64,000 bases of DNA from Sphingosinicella ginsenosidimutans. Its GTDB lineage: Bacteria; Pseudomonadota; Alphaproteobacteria; Sphingomonadales; Sphingomonadaceae. The notes under the pieces were generated by a model. It did not search any database, had not been told where the DNA came from, and worked only from the letters and a program-made list of their open reading frames with translations. Where the stretch lies: positions 124,001 to 188,000 of the forward strand of contig NZ_VOQQ01000001.1 of the NCBI RefSeq assembly GCF_007995055.1, read 5' to 3'. The translations under genes were made by a program, and so were the position numbers. Below, piece after piece: positions 48,881 to 58,882 of this stretch. Position 1 is the first letter of the stretch, and each line of letters starts with the position of its first letter.

Positions 48881-49951
48881 TCAGGCCGGGGTGAGCGCGG
48901 CGTCCCTCATGCCCCGCCAGACGCGCAACGCCTGAAGCGTTGCCGGCACGTCATGGACCCGAAGCAGCTGGGCGCCCTGCTCGGCCGCCTTCAACGCGAA
49001 AGCGATCGATCCCGCAAGCCTTTGATCGACCGGCGCCGCGTTCGAAAGCGCGCCGATGGTCCGCTTGCGGCTCGCGCCGAGCATGATCGGGCAGCCGAGG
49101 CCGTGGAGCATGGCGAGCCCGTTCATGATCGCGAGGTTATGCTGCACCGTCTTGCCGAAGCCGAAGCCGGGATCGACCAGGATGTTCGCGCGATCCACGC
49201 CGGCTTCGATCGCCGCCGCGATCCGTGCCTCCAGCCAGTCGTAGATTTCCAGGAGGACCGGCCGATCGTAGCGCGGATCGTCCTGCATCGTCGCCGGATC
49301 GCCCTTGTGGTGCATCAGAACGACCGGGCAGCGGGCCGCGGCGGCGACCTCGGCCGCACGCGGATCGAAGGTCAACGCCGAGACATCGTTGATCATCCGT
49401 GCGCCCGCGGCGAGCGCGGCTTCCATCACCGCGGCCTTGCGCGTGTCCACGCTGACGGCGGTGCCCCCGCCGGCGAGGCGGCGGACCACCGGCTCGATGC
49501 GCGCGATCTCGTCGCCCTCCCAGACGGTCTGCGATCCGGGGCGGGTCGATTCGCCGCCGACATCGATCAGCGCGGCGCCAGCGGCGGCCATTGCGAAGCC
49601 GGCTTCGATCGCCGCCTCGACATCGCCGCCCTGGCCGTCGCCGGAAAAGCTGTCGGGCGTCACGTTGAGGATGGCGGCGACCTGTGGCTGATCGAGCCGG
49701 ATCACCCGTTCCCCGAGCCGTAGCGGCGCGCGCGACGTGGTGAGATTCGTCCAGGCGACGCGCGCATCCTCACCCAGCGAGTCGAGCCGCGCCTCGAACC
49801 CGTCGACCGGCACAAGCTCGACCCCATCGTCGCGGACGATCTCGACCGCCGCGAACCAGAGCAGGCCGCCGGCGAGCCGCGCGACCTTGCCGTCATGCCC
49901 GAACGGCGCATCGACGAAGCCGGTGGGGCGAAGATAGGTCCTGGCGGCCAT
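48881..49951 (-). CDS. folP: Dihydropteroate synthase
   Basis: 356 residues. Condenses pAba with dihydropterin pyrophosphate in folate synthesis. The TIM barrel begins at about residue 90: VAAILNVTPDSFSGDG, GESTRPGSQTV, SVDTRKAAVMEAAL, MINDVSALTFD, LVDPGFGFGKTVQHN and LGASRKRTIGAL. An N-terminal domain of about 85 residues (LRPTGFVDAPFGHDGKVARL) precedes it, as in other alphaproteobacterial FolP. Lies 6 bp after ccrM, same strand, so cotranscribed. Confidence 0.96.
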   Translation of the reverse strand: MAARTYLRPTGFVDAPFGHDGKVARLAGGLLWFAAVEIVRDDGVELVPVDGFEARLDSLGEDARVAWTNLTTSRAPLRLGERVIRLDQPQVAAILNVTPDSFSGDGQGGDVEAAIEAGFAMAAAGAALIDVGGESTRPGSQTVWEGDEIARIEPVVRRLAGGGTAVSVDTRKAAVMEAALAAGARMINDVSALTFDPRAAEVAAAARCPVVLMHHKGDPATMQDDPRYDRPVLLEIYDWLEARIAAAIEAGVDRANILVDPGFGFGKTVQHNLAIMNGLAMLHGLGCPIMLGASRKRTIGALSNAAPVDQRLAGSIAFALKAAEQGAQLLRVHDVPATLQALRVWRGMRDAALTPA

Positions 49952-49957
49952 CGCCGC

Positions 49958-51091
<1,134 letters not shown>

Positions 51092-51122
51092 TCATAACCC
51101 CCACCAGACGGACGATCATGGT

Positions 51123-51308
51123 GAGTCAGCCGGACTCCGCGGTCAAGTTCAAAGCCTTGGCCGCGCGGATTGAGACCGCGTCACGCCGCGCGAACGAAAG
51201 GAGTCCCCTGCTAGATGTGGTGGCTCGGGGCCCGCGGCGGACTCAACCCAAGGTGGTGTGGCCGCGAGGACTCAAGCCGCCAAAATCCTCCTCCAGGCGC
51301 GAGGAATC
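51123..51308. promoter_or_regulatory. Cluster of six GANTC sites upstream of ccrM
   Basis: GANTC sites at 51123, 51133, 51201, 51240, 51269 and 51304, filling the 218-bp space between rnhB and ccrM. With about 68 percent GC, chance would give about 0.5 in this length. No CtrA motif is seen here. The sites are the substrate of the CcrM encoded next door, which suggests autoregulation by hemimethylation after fork passage. Confidence 0.6.
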
Positions 51309-51909
51309 AGAGGCCCAGAGTCAACTGCCTCACCGGCGCGAAGCTCCGGCGGTGAAGCGGCGTCGGGCCGAGTTCGGCGAGCGCGCGCTGGTGCTCGGGG
51401 GTCGGGTAGCCCTTGTTGCGCTCCCAGCCATAGCCGGGATGGGCGCGCGCATGTTCGGCCATGATCCGGTCGCGCGTGACCTTGGCGATGATCGAGGCGG
51501 CCGCGATCGACCGGCACTTCGCGTCCCCGCCGACGATGGCCAGGCTCGGGCGATCCCATTTGGGGCAGCGATTGCCGTCGACCAGGACCATCGCGGGTTC
51601 GATGCCGAGCGCGTCCACCGCCCGCGTCATCGCGAGCATCCGCGCCCAATAGATGTTGAGCTCGTCAATCTCCTCGACCGAGGCAATGCCGACGCCCCAG
51701 GCGCAGACCCGGGTGAGCCGGGCATAGATCGCCTCACGCTCCTTTTCGGGGATCGCCTTCGAATCATCGATGCCGCGCGGGAAGCGGGTGCGATCGAGCA
51801 CCACCGCCGCGGCGACGACCGGCCCGGCCAGCGGCGCGCAGCCTGCCTCGTCGACGCCGGCGACCGGTTCGGGATGGATCTTCTCAAGCTTGAAATCGGG
51901 CCGCGCCAT
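51307..51909 (-). CDS. rnhB: Ribonuclease HII
   Basis: 200 residues. Removes single ribonucleotides and RNA primers from DNA. N-terminal VAGVDEAGCAPLAGPVVAAA holds the DEAG metal site; GIDDSKAIPEKEREAIYARL and VDGNRCP follow; AAASIIAKVTRD carries the conserved Ala-Ser-Ile. Start chosen at MARPDFKLEK. Lies between thiD/VOC and ccrM on the minus strand. Confidence 0.96.
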   Translation of the reverse strand: MARPDFKLEKIHPEPVAGVDEAGCAPLAGPVVAAAVVLDRTRFPRGIDDSKAIPEKEREAIYARLTRVCAWGVGIASVEEIDELNIYWARMLAMTRAVDALGIEPAMVLVDGNRCPKWDRPSLAIVGGDAKCRSIAAASIIAKVTRDRIMAEHARAHPGYGWERNKGYPTPEHQRALAELGPTPLHRRSFAPVRQLTLGL

Positions 51910-51941
51910 TCGCCCCAGCCTAACCGCGCCGCCCCTCGCCA

Positions 51942-51959
51942 TTCCAGTGAAAGCTGGAA
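51942..51959. repeat. Short palindrome between thiD/VOC and rnhB
   Basis: TTCCAG-TGAAAG-CTGGAA, matching a small family of 'CATTCCAG..CTGGAA' repeats that I associate with sphingomonad genomes. It lies just upstream of rnhB. Too short for a firm role. Confidence 0.4.
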
Positions 51960-51980
51960 GGAGGCTTCATTTCCTGTGGA

Positions 51981-53231
51981 TTACCCGATCCGCCACGGCG
52001 GGTAGCGGCGGTTCTCACCGGCGCGGTAGAGGCAGATCAGGTTGCCGTGCGGATCGCGCAGCCGCGCCTCGCGCCACATCCACGGCTGGTCGGTTGGCCC
52101 ATGTTCGAAGCGCAGGCCCGCGCGGGCCAGCCGCTCCACCGTGCCGTCGAGATCGTCGCACTCGAAATAGACCGTCGCGCCCCCCGGCCCGGCATCGTCG
52201 GCGGCCCGGTGGATCGAGAGGGTCGCGCCGCCCGGCGCCTCGAAGCGCGCATAATCGGGCGGGTTGGCGACGATCGGCATGAGACCGAGCGACTCATAGA
52301 AGGCGAAGCTCGCTTCATAATCGTCGAGGCCCAGGGTGACCTGGTTCAATCGCATCTCGCCGCCGACGTCGAGCCGCACCGCCCCCTGCCCCATCGGGCC
52401 GTGCCCCTGGCCGAGCCCCGGCGCGTCACGCAGCGCCAGGCGAACGAAGCGGCGTGCGCGATCGACCGCCTCGGGGAGCGGCAGGCCGCGGGCGAGGAAC
52501 AGGGCAATGGCGCTGGCGAGCGTGCAGCCGGTGCCGTGCGTGTCGCCCGTGGCGATCCGCCGGTCCTGCCAGCTTGTCATATTGTCTTCCTCGATCAGCG
52601 CGTCGACCAGCGCCTCGCCGCTGTCATGGCCGCCCTTGATCAGCACGGCGCAGCGATGATCGGAGACGAGGCGGAGCGCCGATGCCACCGGATCGTCGCC
52701 GGGCGACAGGCGCTGAAGCTCGGGCAGGTTGGGCGTGACGACGGTGGCGATGTCCATCAGCCGGCGAAAGGCGGCGATTGTGCCCGCATCCGCGAGCACG
52801 CCCCCGCTGGTCGCGACCATCACCGGATCGAAGACGATCGGAACCGATCGGTCATCGGGCAGATAATCGGCGACCGCATCGGCGATCTCGGCCGATCCGA
52901 TCATGCCGATCTTCACCGCATCGACGCCGAGGTCGTTCACGATCGAATCGATCTGCGCGACGACGAGATCGGTGGGCACGGTCGCGACCTGCTGGACACC
53001 GATCGTGTTCTGCGCGGTGATCGCGGTGATCGCGGTCATCGCGTGGCCGCCGAGCATCGTCACCGTCTTGATGTCCGCCTGGATGCCCGCCCCGCCGCCG
53101 GAATCGGAGCCGGCGATGACGAGGATTCGGGGCGTCTCAAGCAGCGCCGCGCCGTCTTCGAGCACGGCCGTCGGCGGAGCGAAGGGCGTGGTCCGCCGCA
53201 CCATGTCGCTGAGCGATCGGAAGCGGGTCAT
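51981..53231 (-). CDS. thiD: Hydroxymethylpyrimidine (phosphate) kinase fused to a VOC domain
   Basis: 416 residues from the ATG overlapping the DUF1272 stop. Residues about 34-280 are ThiD, which phosphorylates HMP and HMP-P for thiamine synthesis: ILVIAGSDSGGGAGIQADIK, GVDAVKIGMIG, FDPVMVATSGG and DTHGTGCTLASAIA with the catalytic Cys at about 236. A short linker leads to a glyoxalase/VOC domain (about 293-405; MRLNQVTLGLDDYEASFAFY, LRDPHGNLICLYR). No stop or clear ribosome site separates the two. Separate translation from M293 cannot be fully excluded. Confidence 0.9.
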   Translation of the reverse strand: MTRFRSLSDMVRRTTPFAPPTAVLEDGAALLETPRILVIAGSDSGGGAGIQADIKTVTMLGGHAMTAITAITAQNTIGVQQVATVPTDLVVAQIDSIVNDLGVDAVKIGMIGSAEIADAVADYLPDDRSVPIVFDPVMVATSGGVLADAGTIAAFRRLMDIATVVTPNLPELQRLSPGDDPVASALRLVSDHRCAVLIKGGHDSGEALVDALIEEDNMTSWQDRRIATGDTHGTGCTLASAIALFLARGLPLPEAVDRARRFVRLALRDAPGLGQGHGPMGQGAVRLDVGGEMRLNQVTLGLDDYEASFAFYESLGLMPIVANPPDYARFEAPGGATLSIHRAADDAGPGGATVYFECDDLDGTVERLARAGLRFEHGPTDQPWMWREARLRDPHGNLICLYRAGENRRYPPWRIG

Positions 53232-53455
53232 GCCGGCCCTTTGCGCTGGGTGGAGGCGGGATGTTTCGCGAGCAGATGCGCCGGTCGGATCGGCCGCCGC
53301 TCGAAATTGCCGCCGCAATTGGGGCAGATGCCGCCGAGCGGCCCGTCGGCGCAGGGGGCGCAGAAGGTGCATTCGAAGGTGCAGATCCGCGCGTCGGCGC
53401 TTTCCGGCGGCAGATCGCGTCCGCAGCGCTCGCAATCGGGCCGAAGCTCCAGCAT
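53228..53455 (-). CDS. DUF1272 zinc-ribbon-like protein
   Basis: 75 residues, [18 protein letters not shown]. Eight Cys in CxxC pairs (CERC, CTFECTFC, CAPC, CPNCGG) typical of DUF1272, probably binding zinc. Function unknown. Overlaps glmM by 1 bp and thiD/VOC by 4 nt, so it is the middle gene of a tight operon. Confidence 0.9.
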   Translation of the reverse strand: MLELRPDCERCGRDLPPESADARICTFECTFCAPCADGPLGGICPNCGGNFERRPIRPAHLLAKHPASTQRKGPA

Positions 53456-54789
53456 CAGGCCGCCTGCACCGCCGCGCAGATCGAATCGACCACGTCCGCA
53501 ACCAGTGCCTCATCCTCGCCTTCGGCCATCACGCGGATCACCGGCTCTGTTCCCGACTTGCGGATGAGCAGGCGGCCGCGCCCCGAAAGGCGCGCTTCGC
53601 CCGCTGCGATGGCGTCCCGGACCGCGGCGGTCTCGAGCGGTGCGCCGCCCTCGAAACGAACGTTCTTCAGCAGCTGCGGCAGAGGCTGGAACAGGTTCAG
53701 CACTTCGCTCGCCGGGCGCCCGGCCTGGACCAGCTCGGCCAGCACCTGGAGCGCGGCGACAAGGCCGTCGCCGGTGGTGCCATAATCGGAAAGGATGATG
53801 TGCCCCGATTGCTCGCCGCCGACATTGAACCCGCCGGCGCGCATCTGCTCCAGCACATAGCGATCGCCCACCGGGGCGCGGACGAGGGCGATCCCCTGCC
53901 CCTCAAGGTAGCGCTCAAGGCCGAGGTTGGACATCACCGTTGCGACCAGCCCGCCGCCGCGCAGCGCCCCGCGCTGGTGCCAGGCCGTGGCGATCAGGGC
54001 CATCAGCTGGTCGCCGTCGATGATCGTGCCGGTCTCGTCCACGACGATCAGCCGGTCGGCATCGCCATCGAGCGCAATGCCGATATCGGCGCCGGTCTCC
54101 ACAACCGTTCGCCTCAGCAGGCCCGTGTCGGTCGATCCGCATTCCTCATTGATGTTGAGCCCGTTGGGCTCGACCCCGATCGCGACCACCTCCGCGCCAA
54201 GCTCCCACAGGGCCGACGGCGCGACCTGGTAGGCCGCGCCGTTCGCGCAATCGACAACGACCTTGAGGCCATCGAGCCTGAGATCGGCCGGAAAGGTCGC
54301 CTTCGCGGCGTGGATGTAGCGCCCGCGCGCGTCCTCGATGCGCTTGGCGCGACCGATCTGCTCGGGCGGCACCAGGAGGGGCTGCGCCTCGAGCAGCGCC
54401 TCGATCGCCGCTTCGTCCTCGTCGGACAGCTTGTAGCCGTCGGGGCCGAAAAGCTTGATGCCGTTGTCCGCGAACTTGTTGTGGCTGGCGGAGATCATCA
54501 CGCCGATGTCCGCGCGCATCGACTGGGTCAGCATCGCCACCGCCGGCGTCGGCACCGGGCCGACCATCACCACGTCCATGCCGACGCTGGTGAAGCCGGC
54601 GACGAGCGCCGTTTCCATCATGTAGCCGGACAGGCGCGTGTCCTTGCCGATGACGACTCGGTGCCGGTGGCTCCCGCGCAGGAAGTGCGCGCCGGCGGCC
54701 TGGCCGACCTTCAGCGCCATTTCGGCGGTCATCGGCATCTGGTTGGTGCGGCCGCGGATCCCGTCCGTGCCGAAGAATTTGCGGGTCAT
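53455..54789 (-). CDS. glmM: Phosphoglucosamine mutase
   Basis: 444 residues. Converts glucosamine-6-P to glucosamine-1-P for UDP-GlcNAc and cell wall. [20 protein letters not shown] at the start, catalytic Ser in [17 protein letters not shown], metal loop [13 protein letters not shown], sugar loop GEQSGHIIL and phosphate loop [13 protein letters not shown]. Start moved 4 codons in from the longest frame. First gene of the glmM-DUF1272-thiD operon. Confidence 0.98.
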   Translation of the reverse strand: MTRKFFGTDGIRGRTNQMPMTAEMALKVGQAAGAHFLRGSHRHRVVIGKDTRLSGYMMETALVAGFTSVGMDVVMVGPVPTPAVAMLTQSMRADIGVMISASHNKFADNGIKLFGPDGYKLSDEDEAAIEALLEAQPLLVPPEQIGRAKRIEDARGRYIHAAKATFPADLRLDGLKVVVDCANGAAYQVAPSALWELGAEVVAIGVEPNGLNINEECGSTDTGLLRRTVVETGADIGIALDGDADRLIVVDETGTIIDGDQLMALIATAWHQRGALRGGGLVATVMSNLGLERYLEGQGIALVRAPVGDRYVLEQMRAGGFNVGGEQSGHIILSDYGTTGDGLVAALQVLAELVQAGRPASEVLNLFQPLPQLLKNVRFEGGAPLETAAVRDAIAAGEARLSGRGRLLIRKSGTEPVIRVMAEGEDEALVADVVDSICAAVQAA

Positions 54790-54907
54790 GACAAGGCCCA
54801 ATAGCGCGATGGATGATTAAGGGCGAGTATGCGGCTGGCCCGCGTTCCGCGCGGCGCGGCGTCACAGGGTGCTTTTCCGCCGGATGGAGGGCGGCTAAGC
54901 AAGCCGC

Positions 54908-56164
54908 ATGTCAAAGGCCGGACGCATCCTCTTCGCCCTCGTCGCCGGCCTCGTGCTCGGCATTGTCGCAGCCCGCGTGGCGCCCGGCCTCGCGGCGGGC
55001 GCAGCCACGGTCGCCGAGCCGATCGGCGCTCTTTGGCTCAATGCGCTCCAGATGACGATCGTGCCGCTGGTCGTCGCCCTCCTCGTCACCGGCATCGCTG
55101 CATCGGCCGAGGCGGCCAAGGCCGGTCGGCTGGCGGTCAAGGCGCTGGTTCTCTTCGTGATCCTGCTCTGGTCTTCCGCACTGGTCGCGGCGGTGATGAC
55201 ACCGCTCCTGCTCGATCTCTTCCCGCTGCCCGCCGCCGCCGCGACGGCGCTTCGCCAGGCGCTGACGACGACCGCGCCGGTCGGCCAGGTGCCGGGTTTC
55301 GGGGATTTCGTGCGCGGCATCGTGCCGACCAATCCGGTGACCGCGGCCGCGAGCGACGCGATCCTGCCGCTGATCGTATTCACCCTCGTTTTCGCCTTCG
55401 CCGTCATCCGTCTCGGACCCACGCAGCGACGGCTGATCGTCGATTTCTTCAAGGCGATCGAAAATGCGATGCTGATCGTCATCAACTGGGTCTTGTGGAT
55501 CGGCCCCGTCGGCGTCCTCGCGCTCGCTTATGTCGTCGGCGTCCGTGCCGGCAGCGCCGCCTTCGGCGCCCTGCTCCATTATGTCCTCATCGTGACCGCG
55601 ACCGGCACGATCGTCTGGCTCGCCGCCTGGCCGCTCGCCTTGTTCGGCGCGCGCATCCCTCTCGGCCGCTTCACCCGCGCCCTGCTGCCGAGCCAGGCGG
55701 TCGCGCTGTCCACGCAAAGCTCGCTGGCAACCCTGCCGGCGATGCTGAAGGCGACGGATCGGCTCGGCATCCCTGTCGCGCCTGCCGGCATCGTGCTGCC
55801 GATGGCGGTCGCGATCTTCCGCGCGACCGGGCCGGTGATGAACCTCGCTGTCGCCATCTATGTCGCTTACTGGTTCGGCGTCGATCTGACGCCGATGCGC
55901 CTTGCCGCCGGGGTCGCCGCCGCAGCGGTGACGACGATGGGCGCGGTCGGCATTCCGGGCCAGGCGAGCTTCATCACCTCGATCGCCCCGATCTGCATCT
56001 CCATGGGAGTTCCGATCGAGCCGCTGGGCCTGCTGATCGCGGTCGAGACCCTGCCGGATCTCATGCGTACGCTCGGCAATGTCAGCATGGACGTCGCGGT
56101 GACCGCGACGGTCACGCGCAACAGCGATCTCGGCCGTGCGCCGACGCCGGAGGAGACGGCGTGA
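54908..56164 (+). CDS. Dicarboxylate/amino acid:cation symporter (DAACS family)
   Basis: 418 residues, eight helices plus two re-entrant hairpins expected. Ser-rich hairpin LSTQSSLATLPAM (about 270), the helix with FRATGPVMNLAVAI (NMD/T-like site region) and GAVGIPGQASFI. Takes up C4-dicarboxylates, glutamate or aspartate with Na+ or H+; substrate not decidable. Overlaps the next gene by GTGA. Confidence 0.93.
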   Translation: MSKAGRILFALVAGLVLGIVAARVAPGLAAGAATVAEPIGALWLNALQMTIVPLVVALLVTGIAASAEAAKAGRLAVKALVLFVILLWSSALVAAVMTPLLLDLFPLPAAAATALRQALTTTAPVGQVPGFGDFVRGIVPTNPVTAAASDAILPLIVFTLVFAFAVIRLGPTQRRLIVDFFKAIENAMLIVINWVLWIGPVGVLALAYVVGVRAGSAAFGALLHYVLIVTATGTIVWLAAWPLALFGARIPLGRFTRALLPSQAVALSTQSSLATLPAMLKATDRLGIPVAPAGIVLPMAVAIFRATGPVMNLAVAIYVAYWFGVDLTPMRLAAGVAAAAVTTMGAVGIPGQASFITSIAPICISMGVPIEPLGLLIAVETLPDLMRTLGNVSMDVAVTATVTRNSDLGRAPTPEETA

Positions 56165-56595
56165 CGAGCCGCGGTTTCGCGCTCGCGCTCGGGGTCCTGC
56201 TGGTCCTGATGGGCCTTGCCGGCTTCGTCCCCCAGCTGATCCGCCCGGCCGGAGGCGTCCACGGCCTGTCTCTCGATGCCGGGCGCCCTCTCTTGTTCGG
56301 CTGGTTCGGCGCCACTGCGCTGCACAATGTCGTCTATGCCGCGATCGGCGTCGCCGGGATCGTCGGGAGCCGCAGCCTGACCGGCGCGGTGAGCTGGTGC
56401 CGCCGCGCGGGCCTCGCCTTCTTCGTGCTGATGCTGTGCGGCGTCGTGCCCCATCTCGACACGATGTTCGGGCTGATGCCGCTCTACGGCAACGATATCT
56501 GGCTGAACGGCCTGCTCTGGCTGCTGTGCGCCTATTTCGGCTGGCTCCACCACAATCCCCCGCCCCCGGCGCCGGAGGCGGAACGGGAAATCTGA
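56161..56595 (+). CDS. DUF4383-like four-helix membrane protein
   Basis: 144 residues from GTG overlapping the symporter stop. Four hydrophobic helices (about 5-25, 45-70, 80-100, 110-130), with short motifs WFGATALHNVVYAAIG and GNDIWLNGLLWLL consistent with DUF4383. No known function. Its coupling to the symporter gene suggests joint expression. Confidence 0.7.
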   Translation: MTSRGFALALGVLLVLMGLAGFVPQLIRPAGGVHGLSLDAGRPLLFGWFGATALHNVVYAAIGVAGIVGSRSLTGAVSWCRRAGLAFFVLMLCGVVPHLDTMFGLMPLYGNDIWLNGLLWLLCAYFGWLHHNPPPPAPEAEREI

Positions 56596-56640
56596 CCGCC
56601 ATCCTCTTCGTGAGGAGAATTTGAGCGATCCTCTAGCGTC

Positions 56641-56655
56641 AGGGCGGCCCGCCCT
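56641..56655. terminator. Short GC hairpin after the symporter operon
   Basis: AGGGCG-GCC-CGCCCT followed by ttaaaagg. Lies 45 bp past the DUF4383 stop and 14 bp before the next ATG, so it may be a weak terminator or part of that gene's leader. Confidence 0.3.
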
Positions 56656-56669
56656 TTAAAAGGCGAAAC

Positions 56670-57917
56670 ATGATGAGACACGCTCGCCTGTCGCTTCTCG
56701 CGATCGCCCTCGCCTCGCCGACCATGCCCGGCGCCATCCAGTCCGCGGCACTGGCGCAGAACGCCGCGCAGCCCCCGGTCAACCTGCTCCCGCCTCCGCC
56801 AGCGACGGCGACGCCCGCGCCGGTCCAGATCGTGTGGCAACGCCGCGCCGCCGAGGCGCTCTACCAATATATTCAGGCGATCGGCCAGGAAGGGCTCGAT
56901 CCGGCGATCTACAATCCGGATCGGCTGCGCGCGGCGATCGACAGCGGCGACGACGTCATGCTCGGCGCGGTCGCGACGCCGATCTTCACCCGTCTCGCGA
57001 GCGATCTTGCCGGCGGCTATGTGCGCGGCGATTCACGCGTCGACTGGCACATGCCGATGAATACGATCGATGCCGCGAGCCAGCAGGCGATGCTGGTCCG
57101 CGCGAGCCAGGGCGACGTTGCCGCGACGCTGAACGCGCTGCTGCCCACCCATCCGCAATATCTCGGGCTTAAGCAGGCGCTTGCCAACACGCCGCCCGAC
57201 GATATCGCCCGCCGCGACATCATCCGCGCCAACATGGAGCGCTGGCGCTGGATGCCGCGCGATCTCGGCGCCCGGCACGTCATCGTCAACGTCCCCGCCT
57301 TCACCGTCGCGCTCGTCCAGGACGGGCGGGTGGTGACGCGCCATCGCGGCGTGGTCGGCGCCCGGCGGACCCCGACGCCGCAGCTTTCCGCGCGCATCTC
57401 CGCCGTCACCGTCAATCCCTGGTGGAACGTACCGCAGAGCATCGCATCGACGATGCGGAGCACCGCCGGCTATCAGGTGCGGGAGGTCAACGGCACGCGG
57501 TTGATCCGGCAGCCGCCGGGGCCGCGCAATGCGCTCGGCCGATTGAAGATCGAGATGCCCAACGAATGGGCGATCTACCTCCACGACACCCCGGCCCAGG
57601 CGCTGTTCGATCGGCCGGTGCGTGCGTTCAGCCACGGCTGCATCCGGACCCAATATGTGCGGGATTTCGCGGCCGATCTGCTCGCTCCGGGGAACGGCCA
57701 GTGGGATCGTGCGGCGATCGATGCGGCGATCGCACGCGGCGATACGCGCTCGATCACCCTCGCCCAGCCGGTGCCGGTCTACATCTCCTATTTCACGGCC
57801 GCCGCGACGACCGACGGCAATATCGTGACCTATCCGGACATTTACGGGCGCGACGCGCCGGTCCGGCAGGCGCTGAACCGGGCGAGCGCCGCCACCCAGC
57901 AGGCGAGCCGCAACTGA
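56670..57917 (+). CDS. L,D-transpeptidase (YkuD domain)
   Basis: 415 residues (ATG ATG; either may start; AAAAGG upstream). Signal peptide 1-29 (ends ALAQ). Scaffold domain (about 50-190) and YkuD domain (about 200-370): WRWMPRDLGARHVIVNVPAF, VNPWWNVPQSIA, IYLHDTPAQALFDR and FSHGCIRTQY with the catalytic Cys. Family forms 3-3 cross-links. Related in layout to the protein at 45467 but distinct in sequence. Confidence 0.92.
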   Translation: MMRHARLSLLAIALASPTMPGAIQSAALAQNAAQPPVNLLPPPPATATPAPVQIVWQRRAAEALYQYIQAIGQEGLDPAIYNPDRLRAAIDSGDDVMLGAVATPIFTRLASDLAGGYVRGDSRVDWHMPMNTIDAASQQAMLVRASQGDVAATLNALLPTHPQYLGLKQALANTPPDDIARRDIIRANMERWRWMPRDLGARHVIVNVPAFTVALVQDGRVVTRHRGVVGARRTPTPQLSARISAVTVNPWWNVPQSIASTMRSTAGYQVREVNGTRLIRQPPGPRNALGRLKIEMPNEWAIYLHDTPAQALFDRPVRAFSHGCIRTQYVRDFAADLLAPGNGQWDRAAIDAAIARGDTRSITLAQPVPVYISYFTAAATTDGNIVTYPDIYGRDAPVRQALNRASAATQQASRN

Positions 57918-58015
57918 TCCTTCAGGGGGCGCCGGTCGAACGGCCGGCGCCTTTCGCCGAAAATCCGTCCAGCGCCGCCACCGTCGTGGCAGGTCCGTGC
58001 ATGAGGAGCTTGCCG

Positions 58016-58876
58016 ATGGGATGGATGGTGCGGTCGATGCTCGGCGCAGCGATGTCGCTCGCCGCCCTTGCCGGTGCGCGGGCGCAGCCGCCATCGGCCC
58101 TGGACAGCCTGATCGCCGCCGAGCGGGCCTTCGCCGATTATACCGCCGCGAACGGCATAAAGCGCGGCTTCCTCGCTTATGCCGCGGATCAGGCATTCAG
58201 CTTCCGGCCCGGCCCGACGCCGATCCGCCCGCGTCTTCAGGCGATGCCGGATGCGGTTCCGCCCGGTGAACCGCTGCGCTGGTGGCCGCTTTATGCTGGC
58301 GTCGCCAATTCGGGGGACCTCGGCTTCACCAGCGGCGGCGTCAACGGGCCGACCCGCTACTTCACCGTCTGGCTGCGCCAGGAGGACGGACGCTGGCGCT
58401 GGGTCTATGACGGCGGCGTCGATCTTGCCGCGCCATTGCCCGGAAGCCCGACCGATCCGGTCGTCCGCCTCGCTCCGGCCGCCGGGGGCGCGGGCTCGCC
58501 GGAGCTGGCGCTCGCCGAACTCGCGCGGATCGAAAACCAGCTCGCCGAGGCCGCCGCCGAGGATTCAGCCGCCGCCCATCGCGCGTGGCTCGCGGCGGAT
58601 GCGCTGATCGCGGGATCGCCGGTGGCGACGCTGCCCCGCACCGCGGATCACGAGGCCGAGCTTGCGCGCTGGCCGGCGCGGGTGTCGCTTCGCCGGCAGG
58701 GCGGCGTCGCCAGCCGCGACGGCGATCTCGCTTTCACCTGGGGAGAAGCGCGCTGGCGCGACGGCGATTCGCCGCGCTGGGGCCATTATGCGCGAATGTG
58801 GCAGAAGCAGCCGGACGGCTGGCGGATGGTCGCGGACCTTCAGCTCAAGGCCGAGGGCGAACCGCCGGCCGAGTGA
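58016..58876 (+). CDS. Exported NTF2-like (DUF4440/SnoaL-type) protein
   Basis: 286 residues; I choose the ATG 7 nt after AGGAG rather than the ATG at 58001. Signal peptide about 1-22 (ends ARA). LDSLIAAERAFADYTAANGI resembles the first helix of DUF4440 domains, and the C-terminal half (TWGEARW, YARMWQKQPDGWRMVADL) repeats the pattern, so possibly two NTF2-like domains. Enzymatic role unknown; candidates include small-molecule binding in the envelope. 6 bp from the convergent transpeptidase gene. Confidence 0.72.
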   Translation: MGWMVRSMLGAAMSLAALAGARAQPPSALDSLIAAERAFADYTAANGIKRGFLAYAADQAFSFRPGPTPIRPRLQAMPDAVPPGEPLRWWPLYAGVANSGDLGFTSGGVNGPTRYFTVWLRQEDGRWRWVYDGGVDLAAPLPGSPTDPVVRLAPAAGGAGSPELALAELARIENQLAEAAAEDSAAAHRAWLAADALIAGSPVATLPRTADHEAELARWPARVSLRRQGGVASRDGDLAFTWGEARWRDGDSPRWGHYARMWQKQPDGWRMVADLQLKAEGEPPAE

Positions 58877-58882
58877 TCGGCC

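Noticed and set aside
52340..52360. Separate start for the VOC part of the ThiD fusion
   Set aside because: An in-frame ATG exists but no clear ribosome binding site, and the frame continues unbroken from thiD.
53231..53460. TPP riboswitch for thiD
   Set aside because: thiD is embedded in an operon with a 4-nt overlap to DUF1272, leaving no leader.
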